Shown here: positions 12,301-21,300 of the stretch, piece after piece
Layout of the letters: each line of letters begins with the position of its first letter
Position numbering within the stretch: the first letter of the stretch is position 1
NCBI GenBank assembly: GCA_029204225.1
Contig: CM055111.1
Coordinates: 6,294,938-6,358,937 of the forward strand
Length of the DNA: 64,000 nt
DNA from: Diphasiastrum complanatum
Lineage: Eukaryota; Streptophyta; Lycopodiopsida; Lycopodiales; Lycopodiaceae
Direction: 5' to 3'
Notes under the pieces: generated by a model
What the model saw: the letters and a program-made list of their open reading frames with translations, nothing else
The model's database searches: none
Told to the model about the DNA's origin: nothing
Translations under genes and position numbers: made by a program

Positions 12301-15300
12301 TCAGATTATCCGCGCCCTACTACAAATCCTCCAGCGCACCAGTTTTAGGCAGAATCACCACCGATTTCAGGGAGAAATTTACTTCTAGTGGGGCGCACTT
12401 CTTATCTACCTTTCAATGCATTTTTCCAACATTCCAGCAAGTTGTTTTTGGCATCAAGATCAACGCATTCTTGTAGCCAAATTGAACACATTTATATCAC
12501 CAGTTTGGGCGCCGCAATTCAACCAACTAGACCAGCGCATCTTGACGGGCCATAATTATTCAGATTCATATCTCTGAACACAGAAGATTGAGCGCCTGTT
12601 TTTTCTGTTGAAAACGTTCATTATTGCTTTGTTATTCTCAGGAGGTTTAAATGCTTTTGTAGCAGCTTTTTTTGGGCATATTTTTGAACCAATTTTTTGC
12701 GCTTTAATTACTGGTTTTTCAGTGCTTAGAACCAGCCTATCAACACACTTCCTGTGTGCAAATTTGGCGAATTTTTCTTGTTCTTTCCAACGCATCTCTA
12801 GCATCTTAATTTCTGATTTTTTCAGGCGTTGCTTTTCATTGGATTCTTAGCGTTGGTCAGCCAACTCTAACGAGTTATTCAAATCCTGTCAGGAGCAGAT
12901 TGTGCTACAAGCGCAATCAGTGAATGCAGTTTCCAGCAAGCCCAAGTCTTTGCATGCACTTTGAAATTTCAGTTCCAGCAAGCCGAAGCGAAAGATCAAA
13001 GTCCTAATTCCACAACCATTCAAAGGTTGAGGGATATATCCTCTTGTGATTTCGTCGATGAGTGGGCTTCACAGTCAGAGCTAGTCCTTGCTCTTTCTTT
13101 TTCTTTCTGGTTGTTTTACGTTCTCGCTTTCCTCTTCGAACTCTGACATGGCGACTCCTGAGGAAACTCCCAATTCCCCAGGAAAAGCCATAGATGAACT
13201 TGAAGAAGTGGCCCTTCATTTTCAGGAAAAGATAGCAATGGACGTAGATGAGGAATATGAGGTGTTTAACACGGATGAATTTGTCTCTAAAGAACAATAT
13301 GAAAAATTACAGACTGAAGTGACAAATTTAAAACAAACTTTACACAGCATGCAAACGAAACAAGATAAATCATTTGCGGAACTTAAAAGTCAGTTTGCTA
13401 GTTGAGTACATCCTACTCCTCTAGCTCCAATTTCAGCCTCAATTCCAGTTGTAACCTCAGTCCCCAGTACAACTCAGTTGTATGTACCTCCCATAGTTCC
13501 TACTCATTCGGGAGATACCAAAACCAACCCCAATTTATTTAAAGATTTGAAACCACAAACCTTTAATGGGAAAGATAAGGACATAAATACAGATATACTT
13601 CAGACCTTCCTTAGCAAATGGAAAAATATTCATGCACTGAAACATAACCTAGACCATTTGCACGCCTTAGAAGCTAGCTTATCCCTAGGTGTGGTGGCTG
13701 AACCTCTAGGAGACTGGACGAAAGCCTTCCTACAAGAGTTCTTGCCGGCCAATGAGCTTGATAGGGCCTAGGAAGCTTGGAAAAAGTTACTCATGGACAA
13801 ATCCCTCACTCAGTACATATCACAACATAGGGAATCTATTCTCAAACTTAAAAATGTTAATGACTATCAAAAAGTCAAGGGCTTCGTCCGCGGGCTCCGA
13901 GATGAGTATAAGATGGAGATTTAACGTCACTCACCTGCTACCCTTGATTAGGCTATTAAGTTTGCCCAAATCTACGATGATTCAGTGGGCAGACGAAAAG
14001 CCAAACAGCCTAGGTTTGAGCAGCCTTCTCAAACAACCTCGTGATTTAAGGAAAAAAAATCAAAAGAAAGAAATCTGATAAATCTAATCAAAATGAAAGT
14101 CCTCAGAAACGCCCTGCAATCATTCAACCGTTAAAAACACAAGTACAAGTACAATTCTAAGTTTTGTCAAAAAGCCTAAAGAACTAGAGAATGAAGGTAA
14201 AGTTATTAATAGCCTTAGAATTAAGCCACCTCGTCTTATGGTCCATGAGCCCGAGGTTCAAGCTAGTTTTCAAAAACACCTTGACACTATTACTCAAGCT
14301 TATAGAATAGATTGTCAAAAAGCTTACTCTAAAGTCCAAGAAGCTCAACTTGAATCTCTTAGAAATAAGTTACAATCTTACTTTTCTGTTTTTGAAAGTA
14401 ATTTTAGATTATATGGTAGAATTGCAACTTGTTGATAGTCCTAATCTTTGAGAAAATAGAATTAAAACTTGAAAAAAAGATATTGTCAAAGATTTTACAA
14501 ATGCTATTAATATCTTTAAAGTCACACATCTTCTCAATTCCAAGATCAAGCAAGTTGCTTTCTCTCGTAGAAAACAGCCCAAGATCAAGCAATGGGAGAT
14601 ATTGAGGACTTACCTAATGAACCTATTATTGCTTAATTAGTTAAAGAACAGGTTCATGAATAAGCCAAAGCTCAAATCAACAAACTAAAAAATAGTTTGT
14701 TGAAACAAGGACCAAACATTGATCAAAAGATAAAAAGAATAACAACAACAACAATAATAAGAATAAGGATATTAGTAAGAATAATAACCAAGAAACCCAA
14801 AACCAAAAAAAGTGCCCTCCTAATGACAAGGCTTTTGGTTATCGACAAGGTTATTATTCTCACTCTAATTCTCAAAACAAATCTTATTTTTCTAATTTTT
14901 CCAGTCATGGTCTTGATTTTGGTTGGCGCAATGAGAATACACAATCCCACCTTGTTCAACAGGGAAACGGATTTCGAAGTGGAAATCGAAAGACTTTCAC
15001 CCTCTCCTCTGCACAACCTTCCTTTTCCAAACCAAACCAGAATGCCCAAAAATATGGTTCAGGAAAAAGGATATAGAACAACAAACTTCACAATGTATGT
15101 TTGTCCCTCCAATTCACCAACGTTAAAAAGGATTTTTTGACTCCCTCTCTTCGATCAAAAACAATATGCTCCTATCATCCATGCTAGAAAGACACCGTTT
15201 GAGATTGAAAACCGTGTTTTTAACACGGCCATTGATAATCTTTCTCAACATCAAGTTTCCTTTAGTGATAAAAAGCTTTTGGGTCTTGGTTTGGATTTCA

Positions 15301-18300
15301 TTCCTCTTTCTATTTTCCTTCTTAATCTTGTTTATTTAAAGATTATGATGTTTTTTTTTATCAACTTCGACTTAGATGGTTTTTTAAAAATACTCCGAAT
15401 AAACCTAACAATGTGTCCTATATAGCTAATCCTTCTTGGAACCCACCAATAGTTTTTTCGCCTCTTGAAAATATCATCACTATAGGTAAGTCTATCCTTC
15501 GTGATTCTATCATAAGATGTACTAATTTTCCACAAAATAAGTTTACTCCTTACCTTAGAAAAGCTCTTAAGGGTTTAGCAAAAAATCAAAATATCGTCAT
15601 TAAACTCGCAGAAAATCGAAATATCGTCATTAATCTCGATTTGGCTATTCTCGATCTTTCTTGGTATCTCTCTGAAGGTAATATACAGCTTTTGGATGTT
15701 AACATTTATGTTCTTGTTCAAAACGTTCCTTTACAAGAACTTTTTGACAGACTCACTTTTTTGTGTAATTCTTTTCTTTTTCTTCCTAAGGATTAGACTA
15801 GATTCATTCTTCAAAAACCCGATACAGGTTTTAGAGTTTGTTTTTCATATTTCCTTCCTAAAGTCCATAAATTGGTTTTGGTTGAAAGACCTATTTGTTT
15901 TTATAACAATTTTGTTTTTAAAAATGCTTCTAAATGGCTTCATTTTAAGTTTCCCTATTTTTACTTCACCAAAAGCAGCACAAAACAATTAAAAAGACAA
16001 GCAAGCTAAAGCAATATTGGATTCAAAACCCCGCCAAATGCCAAAAGCATCATCAATGTATCTTTTATAAAAGAAAAGTTTGGCATAAAGACTAAGCTGA
16101 ATAGAGAATCTTTTAGGTGCTGCTTTTGGCGAATTAAAATAAGAAATAACTTAAAATGAAGCTGAGTTGCGGCGGAGCGCGATCCACTGCAAAAACGAAT
16201 CGAATCGCACGATCCAGAATGTCAGCGATCCGCGACCCAGATCGCAATTTTTTTTTCTTTTTTTTTTGTGGAAAAAAAAATAATGACTATTTTTTTTTGA
16301 ATGGTGGACATGCTTTTTCAATAGATATCAAAAATCAGTTTTGAAATGGTGTTCTGAATCTTCTGATGCCAATGTAGACCTACTGATTCCATTTTCTATT
16401 AGAAAATGATAAAAAGAGTTAAAAGGAGCCTTTCTTAGACTGGCGAGAATTGTATACTTCTTGTGAAATAGCTGAAACCATCTATTGATGTCCAAATTTC
16501 TGAAACCATATAAAAATGCAGCCAGTTTGCTTATGAAGATCTATTGATGTCCAGATTTCTTATGAATGTAGCCTACAGCCATCTGAAACCAAGCGACAGA
16601 TCTGCATAACAATTGCTTTCTTGATATCCTTTTACATGATACTCATATTGGCAACTATCCAAAAAAAAAAAATTTGTGTTCCGAGAAACCCTAATGGGAA
16701 ATCTTGGGGCGCGTTCCTGAACGTGTTTCAGGTCGTGTTTCAAAACACGGACGGCAACTTTGAAATGAAACCATTTAGAAACATTCTCAAAAACAGAATT
16801 GTTATAAAAACAAATAAATCTTCTAACCAAAACCGGTTTATGGACTTTAAAAAAGAAATATACAGAACAGACTCTAAAACCTGTATCGAGTTTTTGAAGA
16901 ATGAATCTGGTCTCATCCTTAGGAAAGAAAAAGAGAAAAATTATAAAGAAAAGTGAGTTTGTCAAAAAGTTCTTGTTAAAGAACATTTTGAACAAGAACA
17001 TAAATGTTAACATCTGAAAGCTGTCTATTACCTTCAAAAAGATACCAAGAAAGATCGAGAATAGCCAAACCGAGATTTTTATCTACAGGTTTAATGACGA
17101 TATTTCGATTTTGTGCTAAACTCTTAAATGCTTTCCTAAGGTAAAGAGGAAGCCTATTATGAAGAAGATTAACACACCTTATGATAGAATCACAAAAGAT
17201 ACACTTACCTATAGTGATGATTGGTGGGTTCCAGAAGGAGGATTAGTTGTATAGAACACATTGTTAGGTTTATCCGAAGTCTTCTTAAAAAAACATCCAA
17301 AGCGAAGCTGACGAGAAAAAACATCATAATCTTTAAATAAACAAAAATAAGAAAGAAAAATAGAAGGAGAATTGAAACCCAAACAAAGACCCAAAAGCTT
17401 TTTATCACTAAAAAAAAGATGATGTTGAAAAAAATTATAAATGGTCGTGTTAGAAAACATGATTTTCAATCTCAAACAATGTCTTTCTAGCATAGATGAT
17501 AAGAGCATGTTGTTTTTGATCAAAAAGAGAGAGAGCCAAAAAAGCCTTTTTAACGTCGATAATTGGAGAGACAGACATACTTCGTGAAGTTTGTCGTCCT
17601 ATCCTTTTCCCAAACCATATTTTGGGCATGTTGATTTGGTTTGGAAGAGAAAGGTTGTGCAGAGGAAGGGGTGAAAGTCTTTCGATTTCCACCCCGAAAT
17701 CTGTTTCCCTGTTGAATAAGGGTAGGATCGTGTCCTCATTTCGCCAACCAAAACTAAGACCATCACCGAAAAAATTAGAAACATGAAATTTGTTTTTAGA
17801 ATTAGAGTGAAAATGATAACCTTGCTGATAACCAGAAGTCCCGTCATTATGAGGGCGGGATTCCTTTGTTATGATTCTTACTAATATTTTTATCTTTTTT
17901 GTTGTTGTTGTTGTTATTCTTTTTATTTTTATTTTTCTCTTTTTGATCAATGTTTGGTCCTTGCCAACAAACTACTTTTTAGTTTGTTGATTTAACTTTA
18001 GCCTGTTCATAAACATGTTCTTTAACTAATTTAGCAATAAAAGGTTTATTAGGTAAGTCTTCAACGTCTCCCATTGCTTGATCTTGAGTTGTTTTCTATG
18101 AGAGAAAACAACTTTGCTTGATCTTGGAATTGAAAAGATATGTGACTTTAAAGTTATTGATAACAATTATAAAATCTTTGCAATATCTTTTTTTTAAGTT
18201 TTAATTGTATTTTCCCAAAGATTAGGACTATCAACAAGTTGCAATTCTACCATATAATCTAAAATTTTTTGAAGATTACTTTCAAAAACAGAAAAGTAAG

Positions 18301-21300
18301 ATTACAACTTATTTCTAAGAGATTCAAGTTGAGCTTCTTGGACTTTAAAATAAGCCTTTTGACAATCTATTCTATAAGCTTGATTAATAGTGTCAAGGTG
18401 CTCTTTCAGACTAGCTTCAACCTCGGACTCATGGACCATAAGATGACGTGGTTAAATTCTAAACATAATTGCACAGAAACGCGTTTCTGAGGGAGGGCAC
18501 ATGTTTCTGAAACCGCGTTTCTATATCCAGAATCGCAAAAATAAATAAATAAATAAATAAAAAATAAAAAAAATTCAAAAAAAAAAGCTTAGGACTGAAA
18601 TTTTTTTAGGAGATCGATCAAACCAGAGTTTTGCCTCTCATAAATGCAATAGATGGGGCACAAACAGATCTTATTTTCAATAGCTATTTGGTTGTTATTT
18701 GCTCTGGTTTTCAATAAATGCTTAGGGGATTCGAGGGGCGGTAGCCCCCAGAGGCAATTGACAATTTGATTTGGAAGATAGTAAAAATTTTCGCAAACCA
18801 CTAAATTTCCAAAGCGGCAAAAAGCGCTTCTCATCGTGTAGCAACTATATGGCGATAAGGTTATGAAAGAAACATTAGTGTGCTTTGTTACCAACTATTT
18901 AAAGACCATATTTTTCAAAAGATGTTGACCTACAAAATGTAAAAAATTGTTTATTTTACAATCATTAAAACAATCACAAGCCTTTGTTAGCTTTTTTATA
19001 TGTTTTATAGATTGCTACATACTCTAAGCAATATCTATTCTTCATCTAGAAAACATACCCATAACTCTCCAACATTCTCTTTTTGAGAGAGTGTTAAGAC
19101 AATGAAAATTTTGCAACAAATCTCTTAGTAAACACAAAGAAATCAAAGAGCACAATACAATGCATTAAATATTTATTTCTTGACCTTCCATTTAAATTTT
19201 GAACTTGCAAGTTAAAACTTCCAAATTACAAGTTACAACATAGACCTTACAAGTAGCAACTTTGAGCGCGAAAGAAAACAAACAAAATTGGACAATAACA
19301 CTTTTTTTTAAACATTCTTTTACACACTACCAACCTTAAATTTGCATCACATTTGAATGTGGCAAACGCAAACGTATCTAACACATTTGCAAAACATTGG
19401 GCATGGCAAAAGAACTAAAAAATACATTTGCATCAAAATTTGCAAATTTGATATTGACACCTACTTCATATGGAAGGTCATGAAAAAAGAAATCAATGTA
19501 TTGTCTTGCACTTTTAGTTTTCTTTGCGTTCATCAAGGGATACATTGCAAATCTTCATTGTCTCAAATGTTTTATGGCAGGAAAAAGTGAGAAAATTATG
19601 AGTATGTTTTGTCGACAAAGAATATAATTCGTATATTGCACAAAATATACACTTATAAAACACGTATAAAAGCTAACAAGGCATGTTAATGTATTTAATA
19701 ATTGGTGAGACAACCTTCTACATTTTGCATGCTCACATTTTTTGCAACACATGATTTTTTAATACTTAATAACAAAGCCTGCTAGCATTTCATCCATAAC
19801 CATACCATCATACAATTGTAGCACAACAAGGAAATCTAATGCTATGCAAAAATATTCATCATCTTCCAATCAAATTGCCAACTACCCTTAACCTCTAATT
19901 TTCTCAAGTTTGTTTCATAAAGGTTGTTTGGATTGAATTATTTATTTGTGTCCAAACTTACTTGGTCTATTAAAAAAAAGGGATCAACTACTTCCTCCAC
20001 CTTGATATTCAACTGAGATCTCCAATAACCGTGTTACTGGACTAAAGATCCATTAAAACCTATGCTACACTAATTTCACACACCAATCAACAATCAAAAC
20101 GACTTTGAGCTACAAATAAAGGAACGATAAAAAGAAAACAACAAAAAAAAAGAGGGATCAAAAACTTTGTGCAAATTTTTTGAATTAAACTCCAAGTCCA
20201 CATTTATACAACTTGAGGTTTTTTAGAAACCATTTTTGACCACTAAGTTGACACAACTCAACAAGGGTTAAGTAAACTCACCATAAATAAATTTATTATG
20301 TTACGCAATCACTCTCATAAAGTCTCATTATATTAACCCAATCACTTTAAGACAAGTGAAATCTAAATATGCTCCATTTCAACCAAATCAACATGGCTAC
20401 TACTCCTTGCACATACTCTTCACTTGCTCGTTTAAATGAGAAGAAAATTTTTTTGCTAATGTCGTCACACACCAAAAAGAAGCAAACAAGAAACCGATAG
20501 ACAATGATAAGCCACGCAAACTCTAAATCAAAAAGCTTTGAAAGATTGAAAGCCTCGATGGGCCTAATTTATCTAGATATTTGAAATTAAGGACTGGCAT
20601 ATCAAAAGAACCAATTCACTGTCAAGACCTCCACCGAGGATCCAAGACTAGGACACTGACCCCATAGAAAAAAAGGGAATCGGATGGTGGACAAATCAAC
20701 CCAACCAAACCTAGATTGATCGAATCTAGCTCCCAAGCTATGGACCCCGACCAATGCTCATTAGGAGAGAGATGTCACTCTAGCAACATATTGCTACAAA
20801 CACCAAAATCAAGCATACAATAGAGAGAGCCTTATGGGTGTACTTATACCCTCCAAGGCCTATGCACCACTAGATTGTTCATATCTAATAGCAATTTGCA
20901 AATTGCAAACCCTATGAGGATTCGAACTTCAAAGTTGAGAATTTATAATGTAGTAACCACTAGCTAGTCAAGGAGGCAACAGAAGTAGCCATTGTTCCCA
21001 GCATGCTGACTCAGAGGTGTAGTCTATTTGGCAGGTTAAAGATGGCAGCAAAAATCCTTTTCAAAAGCTTTGAAGCCTCTCTGACACAACGTGCATTGCG
21101 AAGTTGTATGTGACTGGCTTCACAGTCAAGAACAGTACTGAACAATATCGAGTATTGGACTAGGTTTTGTAATGCTCTCTCAAAACTCGTAGAAGAATCT
21201 ATTTTTGGCAAAAATAAAACAAGACAAAACCTTGCATGAAGTTCCTGTATCAGCTTGCAAAATAACAGGTCGTGGTTGTCTTCACAGATCCTGTATTTGC

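Larger units (their letters stand above)
5089..21230 (-). other. FANCI giant intron 2 (16.1 kb, retroelement nest)
   Basis: Bounded by donor GCAAG|GTTTTG (21229-21230) and acceptor TTTCAG (5089-5090). Its length is 16,142 bp, while the other ten placed introns run 81-874 bp. Contents: an exon-like segment, diverged tandem repeats, a chromovirus with two LTRs, a second gypsy gag, an inverted pair of Penelope-like fragments and AT-rich sequence. All are described separately. Confidence 0.85.

Noticed and set aside
13004-13297. Minus-strand ORF over the second gypsy gag
   Set aside because: Shadow of the + strand gag coding sequence.
14697-15140. 147-codon frame as a protein-coding gene
   Set aside because: It reads ATT/ACA-rich low-complexity sequence in a frame other than the Penelope-like frame, and the opposite arm has its own shadows.
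21011-21211. An additional FANCI exon
   Set aside because: Exon 2 joins exon 3 in phase and matches animal FANCI without a gap. Including this stretch would insert residues and a stop. Kept only as possible read-through.
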